A DNA stretch of 64,000 nucleotides from Melastoma dodecandrum. Lineage: Eukaryota > Streptophyta > Magnoliopsida > Myrtales > Melastomataceae. The position numbers were made by a program, and so were the translations under genes. Below the pieces are notes generated by a model. The model was not told the origin of the DNA and searched no databases. It saw only the letters and a program-made list of their open reading frames with translations. Below, one piece after another: positions 44,058 through 56,226 of this stretch (its first letter is position 1; every line of letters starts with the position of its first letter). Location of the stretch: assembly GCA_029817715.1 (NCBI GenBank), contig JARUPY010000292.1, forward strand, positions 4,295,001-4,359,000. Direction: 5' to 3'.

Positions 44058-44505
44058 TCGGACGGCCGTGTCGCTCGAACGGCCGCTGCTCTGTGAGCGC
44101 GGGCGGCAAACGGGGTTGAACCATGTCAGCGCCGCCAGGTCACGATTTTGGCGACCGGAGAGACACTTCGCGCACAGCAAACGACGCGCGGACGGTCGAC
44201 CTCTGATCGGCCCTCCACTCTAACCCCCTCATTCCGAGGTGCCGACGCGGAGCGGCAGTCTCGAAAGAGCTCATCAGGGTTCATCGGCTGGCTGAAGGGC
44301 TCCTTCGCAGCTGCTTCGCGTGGGATCACCCGATCCCGTTGCCAACAGGTGCTGTCGTGTCTCTTGGGCCGTGCCAAAAGGGGTTTCGTTATTCCGATCG
44401 GAACTACGTTTCGAGAACCTGTCTCGCCCAGCCGACGACCTGCGATCAACCGGCGCAGAGCGGCCTAAGGGTTGCGCCGGCGGCGATGCCGCCGGCGGCA
44501 TTTGA
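44058..44505. other. Gene-free interval with a GC-rich hairpin
   Basis: 448 bp. A 60-codon ORF at 44339-44521 contains GPCQKGFRYSDRNYVSRTC but has no ribosome site and I do not support it. At 44475-44495 GCCGGCGGC-GAT-GCCGCCGGC is a perfect 9-bp hairpin, just beyond the stop of the next minus-strand gene, and may act as its terminator. Confidence 0.35.
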
Positions 44506-44757
44506 TCAGTACCGTTCGTAACCGTAGCCGCCGGAACGACGGCCCTCGTAGAAGCGCACGTCCCTTCGGCCGTATCCACCGAACTCGTTCTGGCGGCGAT
44601 ACCCGTGGGCGGGAGCCCAGGGAGGTGGGCCACCATGGCGGAAGCCGCGCTCGCCCCGCGCCCACGGCGGATCAGCCAGGGCGGCCGAAGACGTTCCGAC
44701 GACGCCCCCGGCGACGGTCAGGAGGCCCAACAAAAGTAACGTCGGCTTGGGGTTCAT
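44506..44757 (-). CDS. Small secreted Gly/Arg/Tyr-rich protein
   Basis: An 83-residue protein with a signal peptide (MNPKPTLLLLGLLTVAGGVVGTSSAALA) and a short mature tail rich in Gly, Arg and Tyr (WARGERGFRHGGPPPWAPAH, then GRRDVRFYEGRRSGGYGYERY). Such tails are common in small secreted proteins of Hyphomicrobiales and have no known function. GAGGGATTGATCC precedes the ATG at 44757. A strong hairpin follows the stop. Confidence 0.6.
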   Translation of the reverse strand: MNPKPTLLLLGLLTVAGGVVGTSSAALADPPWARGERGFRHGGPPPWAPAHGYRRQNEFGGYGRRDVRFYEGRRSGGYGYERY

Positions 44758-45201
44758 GGATCAATCCCTCGCAACGCGATCAGCTCGCTACAGGTCAGAT
44801 ACGGCGCACGGCCGGAATTCGTTCCGCACCACCGGAGGCAGCGCCATTCCGATCAACGTGTTGGTGTAGAAAGGCTGACGGAGCGAGGGACGATCACTGC
44901 GCTGAACGATTGTCATGTGAAATTTTTAAACTTGAGACGGTCTGCGCAATAACAAAGAGCGCCCTTTATACTGACGGCAGCCGATCCTGCGTAGACCCAC
45001 GCCGACCCTCTTCCGGACAGGAGGCCATGTCTAAAAGGGTTCTCGTCGGGTTTGACCGCCGCTGACGCGTCGATCACGCGAAAGCCTTGACCGCGATTTC
45101 CGTGCGCGCTCCGTCGGATCCGTTTGGCGGGACCGTTCGTTGCTTGGCCGTATCGTCAGGCGTCCCGCCGAGGCGCTTCGCTCGGAGATGGCAAGCCCGT
45201 G
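44758..45201. other. Gene-free interval with a possible short leader
   Basis: 444 bp without a supported gene. An AT-rich patch near 44920-44975 could hold a promoter. At 45027 an ATG closely preceded by AGGAGG opens a 12-codon frame (MSKRVLVGFDRR), which may be a leader or the relic of a larger gene. Confidence 0.3.
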
Positions 45202-45426
45202 ATGTCTAGGAGACGCTACGAGGTACAGCTGACCACGCGCGATGGAGCGCGAACCCTGACAGCGCGCGATGAGCGCGAGGTCGCCTTGATGGCCGAGTCC
45301 GTCATGCGGCGCTACGGCGACGAGATCTTCGACGTCGGCTTCGCCGTGTCGACCCCCGATCCCGAGGCGAGCCGACGGATCGCCCTTTACCTCTCGGCCC
45401 TGGCTTACGAACCAGACCTGGTCTGA
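45202..45426 (+). CDS. Hypothetical protein, 74 residues
   Basis: A short cytosolic protein (MSRRRYEVQLTTRDGARTLT...) with a beta-alpha pattern and conserved-looking segment MAESVMRRYGDEIFDVGFAV. No signal or family is recognised. The ATG at 45202 is chosen because the earlier part of the frame has poor codon character. It converges with gyrB, with 260 bp between the stops that hold nothing I can identify. Confidence 0.5.
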   Translation: MSRRRYEVQLTTRDGARTLTARDEREVALMAESVMRRYGDEIFDVGFAVSTPDPEASRRIALYLSALAYEPDLV

Positions 45427-45686
45427 TCCCGTTTCCGATCGGTCGCGTCGGCGCCGTCTGTCAGCGATGCGCATCGCCCATTCCGCCTGGCTGCGCTGCC
45501 CATCCCACCGGCCGACGCCGAGCGAAGCCTCAGCAGGCCAGTGAACCGGCAACGCGTGAGCACTAAAGATCCTGGACAGCCTGACCGGACCTCCGGAAAA
45601 CAGTCCCGGAGACTTCCGCCGGTGAAACGGGACCGGCAACCTCGATCAAAGGGCACGCCGGCTCCCTTTTGCCGTGCGCGCCGATG

Positions 45687-48155
<2,469 letters not shown>

Positions 48156-48180
48156 TTACGCGACGGAGGGACTCGCGCCG

Positions 48181-48198
48181 TCAGGCGCCCACGCCTGA
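48181..48198 (-). promoter_or_regulatory. Inverted repeat in the gyrB leader
   Basis: TCAGGCG-CCCA-CGCCTGA is a perfect 7-bp palindrome with a 4-nt loop, 50 bp upstream of the gyrB start. It could form an RNA hairpin or an operator. The role is unknown. Confidence 0.3.
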
Positions 48199-48310
48199 AC
48201 TCTCACTCGATCCGTATGATATAGGGGTTCCACCTTGAGTTTGCACGATTTTACGGGTTCAAGCCGGCCCCGTGCATCCGCTTTTCTGAAGCTGCCGGCT
48301 TAACGCCGCG

Positions 48311-49273
48311 TTAGCCCTCGATCCCGCCCGCGCTGGCCGTGTCCAGGCGTGAGATCGCGTCGGCCGGGAGCGTCAGGTCCACGGCGCGCAGAAGCTCGTC
48401 GAGCTGCGCGATCGACGTCGCGCTGGCGATGGGCGCGGTGATGCCGGGCCGGGCGATGATCCAGGCGAGCGCCACCTGGGCCGGGCTCGCGCCGTGCGCC
48501 GCGGCGACCGAATCGAGCGCATCGAGCAGCGCGAAGCCGCGCGGGTTGAGATACTTCGTAACCCGGTTCTCCCGGGCCCGGCCGGCGGCGTCCTGGGCGG
48601 AGCGATACTTGCCGGTGAGGAAGCCCGCCGCCAGCGAGAAGTAGCCGATGACGCCGACCTGCTCGGCCCGGCAGAGCGGCTCCAACTCCGCCTCGTAGCC
48701 GCGCTGAGCGAGGCTGTAATCGGGCTGCAGGCACTCGTAGCGCGGAAGACCCGTCGCGGCCGAGAGCGCCAGCGCCTCCTTGAGGCGGCCGGCTTCGTAA
48801 TTCGACGCGCCGATCGCCCGGACCTTACCGGCGGCGATCAGGCGCTCGTAGGCGCGCAGGGTCTCCTCGAGCGGGACATCGGCGTCATCGCAATGGGATT
48901 GGTACAGGTCGATCCGGTCGGTCTGCAGCCGGCGCAGCGACGCCTCGCACGCTTGCTCGATATGACGCGCCGACAAGCCCTTGCCGGCCTCGCCCAGATC
49001 CATGCCGACCTTCGTGGCCAGGACCACCCGGTCCCGCACGCCCGGTCGCGCCGCGAACCAGCGCCCGATCACCGTCTCGGATTCTCCGCCCCCATGGCCC
49101 GGCGCCCAGCGGGAATAGACATCGGCGGTGTCGATGAAGTCGAAGCCGCTCTCGACGAAGCGATCGAGGATCGCGAAGGATGTGGCTTCGTCGGCGGTCC
49201 AGCCGAAGACGTTGCCGCCGAGGCAGAAGGGGGCGACCGTCAGGTCGGAGCGGCCGATCCGGCGCTTGTCCAT
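48311..49273 (-). CDS. Cytosolic aldo/keto reductase
   Basis: A 320-residue aldo/keto reductase of the AKR_Tas-like group without signal peptide. The tetrad is visible: Asp/Tyr in FIDTADVYSRW, Lys in VLATKVGMD and His in YQSHCDDAD. It has the usual strand order through IGASNYEAGRL and GVIGYFSLAAGFLTGKY. It would reduce aldehydes or ketones with NADPH; substrate unknown. It is isolated, following gyrB on the same strand. It is clearly a different subfamily from the Tat-exported AKR near 19 kb. Confidence 0.9.
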   Translation of the reverse strand: MDKRRIGRSDLTVAPFCLGGNVFGWTADEATSFAILDRFVESGFDFIDTADVYSRWAPGHGGGESETVIGRWFAARPGVRDRVVLATKVGMDLGEAGKGLSARHIEQACEASLRRLQTDRIDLYQSHCDDADVPLEETLRAYERLIAAGKVRAIGASNYEAGRLKEALALSAATGLPRYECLQPDYSLAQRGYEAELEPLCRAEQVGVIGYFSLAAGFLTGKYRSAQDAAGRARENRVTKYLNPRGFALLDALDSVAAAHGASPAQVALAWIIARPGITAPIASATSIAQLDELLRAVDLTLPADAISRLDTASAGGIEG

Positions 49274-49505
49274 GGACCAATCCTCTCAGCGTGTCGGGCG
49301 GAATGAAGGGCACCACCCCTTTCCCGGGCGCACGGAGCGTGAGCGAAATGCGATCCGGGATCCAGAACCAGAAGACGCGCAGCGTCCGAGCGAAGCAAGC
49401 GGTGCCGCTCGCGCGGCGCGTCCCGTACTGGATCGCCTTCCACCCCCTTCCAGGGGCCCGGCAAAGGGTGCGCGTCACCCGTGTGGGACGGCTTGTCGAC
49501 GAATC

Positions 49506-50150
49506 TCAATTCTGCAGGAACGGATTGGAGACCCGCTCCTCGCCGAGCGTCCCGGTCGGCCCGTGGCCCGGGATGAAGGCGATGTCGTCGCCCAGCGGCA
49601 GGACCTTCTCCTTGATGGCCCGGATCAGCTGATCGTGGTTGCCGCCCGGCAGATCGGTGCGGCCGACCGAGCCCTTGAACACCACGTCACCCACCAGGGC
49701 GAAGCGCGCGTCGCGGCTGACGAAGACCACGCTCCCCGGCGAGTGGCCCGGGCAGTGCAGGATGTCGAAGCCGAGGCCGCCCACCGTCACGGCGTCGCCC
49801 TCGTCGAGCCAGCGGTCCGGCGTGACGGGGCGGGCCTCGCCGAGCCCGTAATTGGCTGCCGTCTCCGGCAGCGAATCCAACAGGAACTTGTCGGCGCGGT
49901 GCGGACCCTCGATCGGGACGCCGAGGCGCTCGCGCAGCTCGTCGGCGCCGGCGGCGTGGTCGACATGGCCGTGGGTCAGCAGGATCTTCTCGACCTGCAC
50001 GCCCTGCTCGCGGATTGCCGCCTCGATCCGGTCGAGATCGCCGCCGGGATCGACCACGGCTCCGACCTTGGTGGCGTCGTCCCAGATCAGGGTGCAGTTC
50101 TGCTGGAAGGGCGTGACCGGGATGATCCCGGCGCGTGGCGTACCTGGCAT
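49506..50150 (-). CDS. Metallo-beta-lactamase-fold hydrolase (glyoxalase II-like)
   Basis: A 214-residue MBL-fold protein of the YcbL/GloB-like branch. Metal ligands: LTHGHVDHAAG (motif HxHxDH), His in CPGHSPGS, Asp in LVGDVVFKGSVGRTDLPGG and His in IPGHGPTG. It could be a thioesterase that releases acids from glutathione thiolesters. It is shorter than classical glyoxalase II because it lacks the C-terminal helical domain. It lies downstream of the GH13 gene on the same strand, with 88 bp between. Confidence 0.85.
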   Translation of the reverse strand: MPGTPRAGIIPVTPFQQNCTLIWDDATKVGAVVDPGGDLDRIEAAIREQGVQVEKILLTHGHVDHAAGADELRERLGVPIEGPHRADKFLLDSLPETAANYGLGEARPVTPDRWLDEGDAVTVGGLGFDILHCPGHSPGSVVFVSRDARFALVGDVVFKGSVGRTDLPGGNHDQLIRAIKEKVLPLGDDIAFIPGHGPTGTLGEERVSNPFLQN

Positions 50151-50238
50151 TGCGTCGACTATCCTGAGGGCGCCCGGCGGGCGCTGATCGCTCCCGTGTA
50201 GCGCGATCGGCGCCCGGGCACACCCGTGGCGGTGGCGC

Positions 50239-51906
50239 TCAGGTCGGCCGGCGTTTCAGCAGGGCGTCGAGACCGCCGACGCGGAACCAGTGGTAGCCGT
50301 AGCCTTCCAGGAACACGCAATGCGTGCCGTCCTTCCCCGCCTCGCTGTGCGAACCGGTGAGAAGGTCGACCAACAGGTCGCCCTCCGGCGCGGGCAGGCC
50401 CGTATCGAGTGCGATCTCCACCGGCTCCGCCGCGAGATTGTGAACGCAGAGGACGGCGTTGCCGCGCCATTCGTAGCGCAGGGCCAGTACCGAGCTGAGA
50501 CCGGTCGGCACGGGGATGACGTCGCCCCAGCCGATTTCCGGGGTCTCCTTCCGCTGCCGGATGATGCTCTGCATCCAGTTCAGGAGCGATCCCTGCTCGT
50601 GGCGCTGGTCGGAGACGTTGACATGGGCATAGCCGTAGGGGCCGTGGTCGATCACCGGCAGCACGGTGGTGTCGGCCTGCGAGAAGCCGCCCTGGTGCTC
50701 GCCGGTCCACTGCATCGGCGTGCGGGCACAGTCGCGCTCCTTCAGGGCGAGGTCGTCGCCCATGCCGATCTCGTCGCCGTAGCGCAGCACCGGCGTGCCC
50801 GGCAGGGTGAACATCAGCGAGTAGGCGAGCCGGATGCGGCGCGGGTCGCCGGCCAGCATCGGGGCGAAGCGGCGGCGGATGCCCCGGTCGTAGAGCTGCA
50901 TGCCCTTCTCGGGGCCGAACTCCGCGAAGACCGTCTGGCGCTGCTTGCCGGTGAGCCGGCCGAGGTCCAGCTCGTCGTGGTTCCGCAGGAAGATGCCCCA
51001 CTGGCAGGAGAGCGGGCGCGGCTTCGTCTTCTCGATCGCCTTCACAAGGGGCCGGGCGTCATGCGCCGCAAGCGCGTAGAAGGTCGCCTGATTGACCTGG
51101 AAGTTGAACATCATGTGCATGCGGTCGGCGTCGTCGCCGAAATAGTCGAAATCCTGTTTCGGCAGGATGTTGGCCTCCGCCAGGATGATGGCGTCGCCCT
51201 GGCGCCACTGCAGGAACTCGCGGAAATCGCGCAGCATGTCGAACTGCTCGCGCGGTTTGCCGCCGACATCGGCGCCCTTCTCGGCGATGACGAACGGCAC
51301 CGCATCCATCCGGAAGCCCGAGACGCCGAGCTGGATCCAGAAACCCATGATCTTCAGGATCTCGGCCAGAACGGCGGGATTGGCCGTGTTCAGATCCGGC
51401 TGGAAGTTGAAGAAGCGGTGGAAGTACCAGGCCTTGGCCTTCGCATCGTAGGTCCAGGTCGTGTCCTGCACGCCCGGAAAGACCATGCCCTCATCCGCAG
51501 TGGCGGGCCGCTTGTCCGACCAGACGTACCAGTCCCGGTAGGGCGAGTCCGGATCCGAGCGGGCCGCCTGGAACCAGGGGTGCTGGTCCGAGGTGTGGTT
51601 CACCACGAGGTCGATGAGCACCCGCAGGCCCCGCTGCTTGGCCGCATGTGTGAAGGCCACGAAGTCGCCGAGCGAGCCGTAGGCGGGGTCGACGCCGTAA
51701 TAGTCGGCGATGTCGTAGCCGCCGTCCTTCTTGGGCGAGGGCTGGAACGGCATCAGCCAGACTGCGGTGGCGCCGAGGCCCTGGATATAGTCGAGCCGGC
51801 GCTCAAGCCCGGCGAAGTCGCCGACGCCGTCGCCGTTGGCATCCATGAAGGTGCCGACCGAGAGGCAGTAGATGACGGCGTTCTTGTACCACAGGTCGGT
51901 GATCAT
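50239..51906 (-). CDS. GH13 trehalose synthase/maltose glucosyltransferase-like enzyme
   Basis: A 555-residue alpha-amylase-superfamily enzyme (GH13_16-like). It starts directly with LWYKNAVIYCLSVGTFMDAN, typical of trehalose synthase TreS, which interconverts maltose and trehalose. The catalytic residues are in FRMDAVPF (Asp nucleophile), IILAEANI (Glu acid) and FLRNHDELD (Asp). It is close to the TreS length of about 550 but has no maltokinase fusion. A role in osmoprotection or trehalose/glycogen turnover is plausible, yet no treY, treZ or glgE is nearby. Isomaltulose synthase or oligo-glucosidase activities cannot be excluded. Confidence 0.82.
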   Translation of the reverse strand: MITDLWYKNAVIYCLSVGTFMDANGDGVGDFAGLERRLDYIQGLGATAVWLMPFQPSPKKDGGYDIADYYGVDPAYGSLGDFVAFTHAAKQRGLRVLIDLVVNHTSDQHPWFQAARSDPDSPYRDWYVWSDKRPATADEGMVFPGVQDTTWTYDAKAKAWYFHRFFNFQPDLNTANPAVLAEILKIMGFWIQLGVSGFRMDAVPFVIAEKGADVGGKPREQFDMLRDFREFLQWRQGDAIILAEANILPKQDFDYFGDDADRMHMMFNFQVNQATFYALAAHDARPLVKAIEKTKPRPLSCQWGIFLRNHDELDLGRLTGKQRQTVFAEFGPEKGMQLYDRGIRRRFAPMLAGDPRRIRLAYSLMFTLPGTPVLRYGDEIGMGDDLALKERDCARTPMQWTGEHQGGFSQADTTVLPVIDHGPYGYAHVNVSDQRHEQGSLLNWMQSIIRQRKETPEIGWGDVIPVPTGLSSVLALRYEWRGNAVLCVHNLAAEPVEIALDTGLPAPEGDLLVDLLTGSHSEAGKDGTHCVFLEGYGYHWFRVGGLDALLKRRPT

Positions 51907-52061
51907 GCTGGCCCCCGGCGTCGCCGCGAAGCACGAACGCCGCGTCGGGCGAAAGCGTTGCCGTTGCGCGATCTCCTTAAAACAGCCGCGTTGTGCACGC
52001 CCTGTTCAGGCGCGCGCCCGGACGGTCCGGCCCGCCCGTCGCGTCCCCGAACCCGGCCCGC

Positions 52062-55000
52062 ATGAACGCCATCCTGATCAAGCTGTTCGCGACCGCCCTG
52101 ACGCTGAGCCAGGTTACGACCCGGCCGGACGCCGTCCGCACGCGATTCGATCCGGCGACCGACGGCCCCGAGGTGGTGCGGCTGCTGCGCGACGGCTGCG
52201 CCCATATGCGCAAGAGCTTCGACATCGAGGACATCAACCTCGACGACCTGATCTCCACCGCCATGGAGGATCCGACGACCGTCGCCGGGCCCTCCGCGCC
52301 GAAGATCCTGCACGGGCTCGACATCAACGAGCTGAACGTCAGCTACAAGCAGTTCTGCAAGGGCGAGAACCCGCCGAACTCCCCCTTCGACGCGAAGGCG
52401 GTGATCGAATTCTACGACAACGCCACCAAGGACCTGCCGAGCGCCGAGGCCCTGCGCGACAAAGCGCTGCCCGGCATGACGCGGATCCTCGACGGCGCCG
52501 GCAAGCCCTTCGCCGAGGCCGCCGAGGCGAATGGCCGGCGCATCGTGGTACCGATCTCGGCGGTTCCGCCGCTGGTGCAGAAGGCGTTCATCGCGGCCGA
52601 GGACAAGCGCTTCGAGAGCCACCACGGCATCGACGAGCGCGGTGTGATCCGCGCCTTCATCGGCAACCTGGCCTCGCCGGGGCGGCCCGCCGGCGGCTCG
52701 ACCATCACGCAGCAGGTGGTCAAGAACCTCTCAGTGGGGGACGACGTCACCTACGAGCGCAAGATCCGCGAGATGATCGTGGCCTCCCGGCTTGAGCGGA
52801 TCCTCTCCAAGCCGCAGATCCTCGGCCTCTACCTCAACGGGATCTATCTCGGCCGCGGTGCCTACGGGATCGAGATGGCGGCGCAGAGCTATTTTGGAAA
52901 GCCCGTCGGCGATCTCACCCTCCCGGAGGCGGCCCTGCTCGCCGGCATGCCGAAGGGGCCGAATTTCTACAGCCCCGACAAATACCCGGATCGCGCCAAG
53001 GAGCGGCGCGCCTACGTGCTCTCCCGCTTGAAGGAAGAGGGCACGATCACCGAGGCCGAGATGAACACGGCGATCAAGTCCGATCTTGGGTTGAAGCCGA
53101 TCGAGACGGCGCGGCGTGATTCCGGCTTCTACGCGGTCGACTTCCTCAATCGGGAGGCGCGGACCTTCGCGGGCGTCGACTCGCTCACGTCCGGCTCCTT
53201 CACCGTGCGCTCGACGATCAATGCCGGCTTGCAGCGCGCCGTCGAGGAGGCGCTGCAGGACGGGCTCGCCAATTACGAGCGCTCCACCGGTCGCCAGACC
53301 TTCACGGGGCCGGAACTCAACCTCGCCGACAGCGTCCGCCGGATCCAGGCCGCGACGCCGGCCCCCGAAGGCTCGGCACAGGCGGCGCCGGGCGTGACCG
53401 GCGCGCGGGCCGACCCGGTCAAGCCCGACGTGAAGATGGTGAAGGCCGAGAAGGCGATCGCGGCGACCCCGGCGCGCAAGCCCGCCTGGTTGCTGGCGCT
53501 GGAGAGCGCGCGCCCGGTGCTCTACGATGTCCGCTGGCCGATGGCCGTCGTGCTGGAGACCGGCCGGGCCGGGGTCAAGGTCGGCCTCGCCGACGGTCGA
53601 ACGGCCAGCCTCGATCCCGGCATTGCCCGGGGTAAACTCCAACCGTACGACGTCGTGCGGGTGAAGCTCACCGGCGGCAAGGGCGGCCTGCGCGCGCAGA
53701 TCCGCGTTCGCCCCACCGTCCAGGGGGCCGCCCTCGTCCTGGACAACCAGACCGGCCGGATCCTCGCCATGGCGGGGGGCTTCTCGTATCCGCTGAGCCA
53801 GCTCAACCGCGTCACCCAGACGGTGCGCCAGCCCGGCTCGACCCTGAAGCCGCTGACCTATCTCGCGGCCCTCAATACCGGCCTTCAGCCGAACACGCTG
53901 GTGCTGGATTCCCCCGTCACCCTGCCGCCGATCAGTGGGACCGGCGAATCCTGGACGCCCAAGAACTACGAGGGCGGCGGCGCCGGACCGACGACGCTCC
54001 GGCGCGGCCTCGAATTCTCGAAGAACCTCGTCACCGCCCGCCTCCTGCAGGGCGGCATAGCCTCGAAGGCGCCCGCGAGCCTGAAACGGGTCTGCGACAT
54101 CGCCCTCGAAGCGCAGATCTATGCGGAATGCGAACCCTACTACCCCTTCGTCCTGGGTGCGCAGCCGGTGCGCATGCTCGACCTCGCGGCCTTCTACGCG
54201 GCGGTCGCCAACGAGGGGGCACGGCCCGCGCCCTACGCCCTCGAATCGGTCGAGCGGGACGGCAAGGCGCTCTACACGCATGCCGCTCGGGAACCTGTCC
54301 GTATCGGCTCGGCGGACCGTGTGGCGTTCTATCAGCTCAAGACCATGCTCCAGGGCGTAACCCAGCACGGCACCGCCGCGGCCCTGTCGAAGGTCTCGGC
54401 CTACGTCGCCGGCAAGACCGGCACCTCGGAGAACGAAAACGACGCGTGGTTCGCGGGTTTCACCAACGAGATCACCGTCGTGGTCTGGGTCGGTTACGAC
54501 AATGCCGATGGCAGCCGGAAGACCCTCGGCCGCGGCCAGACCGGCGGCCACGTCGCGGTGCCGATCGCCTCGGCGATCCTGCAGGCGGCCTGGGCGAACG
54601 GCGTCCCGAAGACGCCCCTGCGCGGCCCCTCCCCCGAGGCGCGGCCGTTCATCGCCGATTTGGCCATCGACCCGCGCAGCGGCGTCCGGGTGGCGGGGGG
54701 TGGCTTCATCGAGCATTTCCGCACCAGCGGCGACGGCAAGATGGCCGACACCCAGTACCGCCTCGTCCCGCGCGAGACACTCTACGCCATGCGGCCGGAT
54801 GCCCAGGACGGCGATCTCGGCGGTGCCGAGGACGGAGCGAGCGTCGCAGGCGACTACGACGGCAACATGACCGGCGAGCGTCCGCGCGGCGATCCGCTGG
54901 ATCCGTTCGGCGAGCGACCGACCCCGCGCAGCCGCCGTGCGCAGGGGGATCTGGATCCCTACGGCCAAGACCCCTACAGGCCCTGGCCGGGCCAGGCCAC

Positions 55001-55085
55001 GCGTTCGCCGTTCGGGGATGACGGCGCGCGCAGGCCCCGCCGCCGCGATCCGGACTACCTGTTCGGCGAAGAGTCCGGCTTCTGA
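52062..55085 (+). CDS. Bifunctional class A penicillin-binding protein (PBP1-like)
   Basis: Peptidoglycan glycosyltransferase/transpeptidase of 1007 residues, longer than the usual 750-850. GT51 motifs are EDKRFESHHGID and GGSTITQQVVKNL. The transpeptidase site has SxxK in RQPGSTLKP, SKN in EFSKNLV and KTGTS near the end. A weakly hydrophobic N-terminal segment (MNAILIKLFATALTLSQV) is the only candidate anchor. About 140 residues of unknown structure precede the GT51 domain, and a Pro/Arg/Asp-rich tail of about 170 residues follows the transpeptidase. I start at ATG 52062; an upstream in-frame GTG (51993) lacks a site. A cell-envelope block follows. Confidence 0.92.
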   Translation: MNAILIKLFATALTLSQVTTRPDAVRTRFDPATDGPEVVRLLRDGCAHMRKSFDIEDINLDDLISTAMEDPTTVAGPSAPKILHGLDINELNVSYKQFCKGENPPNSPFDAKAVIEFYDNATKDLPSAEALRDKALPGMTRILDGAGKPFAEAAEANGRRIVVPISAVPPLVQKAFIAAEDKRFESHHGIDERGVIRAFIGNLASPGRPAGGSTITQQVVKNLSVGDDVTYERKIREMIVASRLERILSKPQILGLYLNGIYLGRGAYGIEMAAQSYFGKPVGDLTLPEAALLAGMPKGPNFYSPDKYPDRAKERRAYVLSRLKEEGTITEAEMNTAIKSDLGLKPIETARRDSGFYAVDFLNREARTFAGVDSLTSGSFTVRSTINAGLQRAVEEALQDGLANYERSTGRQTFTGPELNLADSVRRIQAATPAPEGSAQAAPGVTGARADPVKPDVKMVKAEKAIAATPARKPAWLLALESARPVLYDVRWPMAVVLETGRAGVKVGLADGRTASLDPGIARGKLQPYDVVRVKLTGGKGGLRAQIRVRPTVQGAALVLDNQTGRILAMAGGFSYPLSQLNRVTQTVRQPGSTLKPLTYLAALNTGLQPNTLVLDSPVTLPPISGTGESWTPKNYEGGGAGPTTLRRGLEFSKNLVTARLLQGGIASKAPASLKRVCDIALEAQIYAECEPYYPFVLGAQPVRMLDLAAFYAAVANEGARPAPYALESVERDGKALYTHAAREPVRIGSADRVAFYQLKTMLQGVTQHGTAAALSKVSAYVAGKTGTSENENDAWFAGFTNEITVVVWVGYDNADGSRKTLGRGQTGGHVAVPIASAILQAAWANGVPKTPLRGPSPEARPFIADLAIDPRSGVRVAGGGFIEHFRTSGDGKMADTQYRLVPRETLYAMRPDAQDGDLGGAEDGASVAGDYDGNMTGERPRGDPLDPFGERPTPRSRRAQGDLDPYGQDPYRPWPGQATRSPFGDDGARRPRRRDPDYLFGEESGF

Positions 55086-55101
55086 CCGCCCTCCCCGAGA
55101 G

Positions 55102-56166
55102 ATGAGACCGACGTTGCGAACGCAGCTTCCTGCTGCCCTCGCCCTTGCCCTGACCGTCGCCAGTCCGCTCTGCGCCCAGACGCCTGCCGCCACCTCGGCG
55201 CCGCCGCCGGGTCCGGAGCGGATCAAGGAGGTGCCCTCGGTCACGGCAATCGACCCGGCGACGATCAAGCCGGGCCAGATCCTGTTCACCGATCACCGCG
55301 ACAAGCCGGCGGCCCCGGAGAACGGGCTGATCCCGTATCTCGATTGGCAAAAGGTGCGCCCGGCCGAGGCGGCGGTGCTCGCGCCCTACCCCGGATACAA
55401 GGAGCCCGACTACACCGTCACGGTGAACGGCGTGACGAAGCCACGGCACGAAACCCTCAAGATCTACGTGGCCGAGGGGCGTTTCGTGATCCCGCGCCCG
55501 CCCGAGTCGATCGACGTCGCGTCCTTCGCCAACCTCGCCTTCGTTCAGACGATGGACCCGGCGATCAAGCATCGCGCCGTCGCGGTGGCCGACGTGACGC
55601 CCAACAAGGATCCGGCGGCCGCCTTCGCCAAGCGGCCCGACCGCCCCTGGTGCGAGAATGCGGGCGCCTGCATCGAGTCGCGCTACGATCTCGAGGGCAA
55701 GCTGCCGCTCGGCGTGAAGCTCGCCAACAAGCTGGAGGAGGGGTCGGCCAAGAAGATCGCCGAGTACGTCTCGTTCCAAAGTGAATTGCGCAGCCTCGGC
55801 CCGGACCAGGGTGCTTCTCTGCAGGCGCTGACCAAGATCGACGCGCCGGTGACCGGCGGGCTGGAGCAGACGATCTTCTGGGTCAACCAGATCCTGCGCT
55901 TCGGCAAGTTCCTGGCGGTGTTCCAGCCGATGCCGAACGATCCTGGCAAGACGGTGGTGACCGCCTACATGGCCCTGGCGATCAAGGGCGACGTGCTCGA
56001 CCGGAAGGCCGAATATGCGCGGGTCCCGGTGCTGAAGAACCTGCTGCCCGCGCAGGTGCTGATGGGCAATTCGAGCTTCAACACCGGCACCTCGATCAGC
56101 GCCGGCCTGCCGGTCTATGCCCGCAACCGGATCACCACCTTCGCGGACGCGATCACGAAGCGCTGA
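55102..56166 (+). CDS. Hypothetical exported protein, 354 residues
   Basis: Starts 16 bp after the PBP stop, so probably co-transcribed. A signal peptide (LPAALALALTVASPLCAQ) is followed by a Pro-rich linker. The remainder has no family that I recognise. Segments LIPYLDWQKVRPAEAAVLAP, RPDRPWCENAGACIESRYDL and GGLEQTIFWVNQILRFGKFL are distinctive; the two Cys close together suggest a disulfide. Envelope localisation and position after a PBP point to a cell-wall role, as inference. The upstream frame is open into the PBP gene, so the ATG at 55102 was chosen for the signal peptide. Confidence 0.7.
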   Translation: MRPTLRTQLPAALALALTVASPLCAQTPAATSAPPPGPERIKEVPSVTAIDPATIKPGQILFTDHRDKPAAPENGLIPYLDWQKVRPAEAAVLAPYPGYKEPDYTVTVNGVTKPRHETLKIYVAEGRFVIPRPPESIDVASFANLAFVQTMDPAIKHRAVAVADVTPNKDPAAAFAKRPDRPWCENAGACIESRYDLEGKLPLGVKLANKLEEGSAKKIAEYVSFQSELRSLGPDQGASLQALTKIDAPVTGGLEQTIFWVNQILRFGKFLAVFQPMPNDPGKTVVTAYMALAIKGDVLDRKAEYARVPVLKNLLPAQVLMGNSSFNTGTSISAGLPVYARNRITTFADAITKR

Positions 56167-56226
56167 TGCGGCTCGACCTGACGCAGGTCACTCGGACCTG
56201 CGCCATCGGCACGGCCGGGGTCGACC

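Noticed and set aside
44339..44521. 60-codon ORF with two Cys-rich motifs in the gap after the six-Cys gene
   Set aside because: No ribosome site, and it runs into the hairpin and the next gene on the other strand.
52731..55289. 852-codon minus-strand frame opposite the PBP gene
   Set aside because: Mirror frame of the PBP coding sequence; Arg/Gly-rich translation without motifs.
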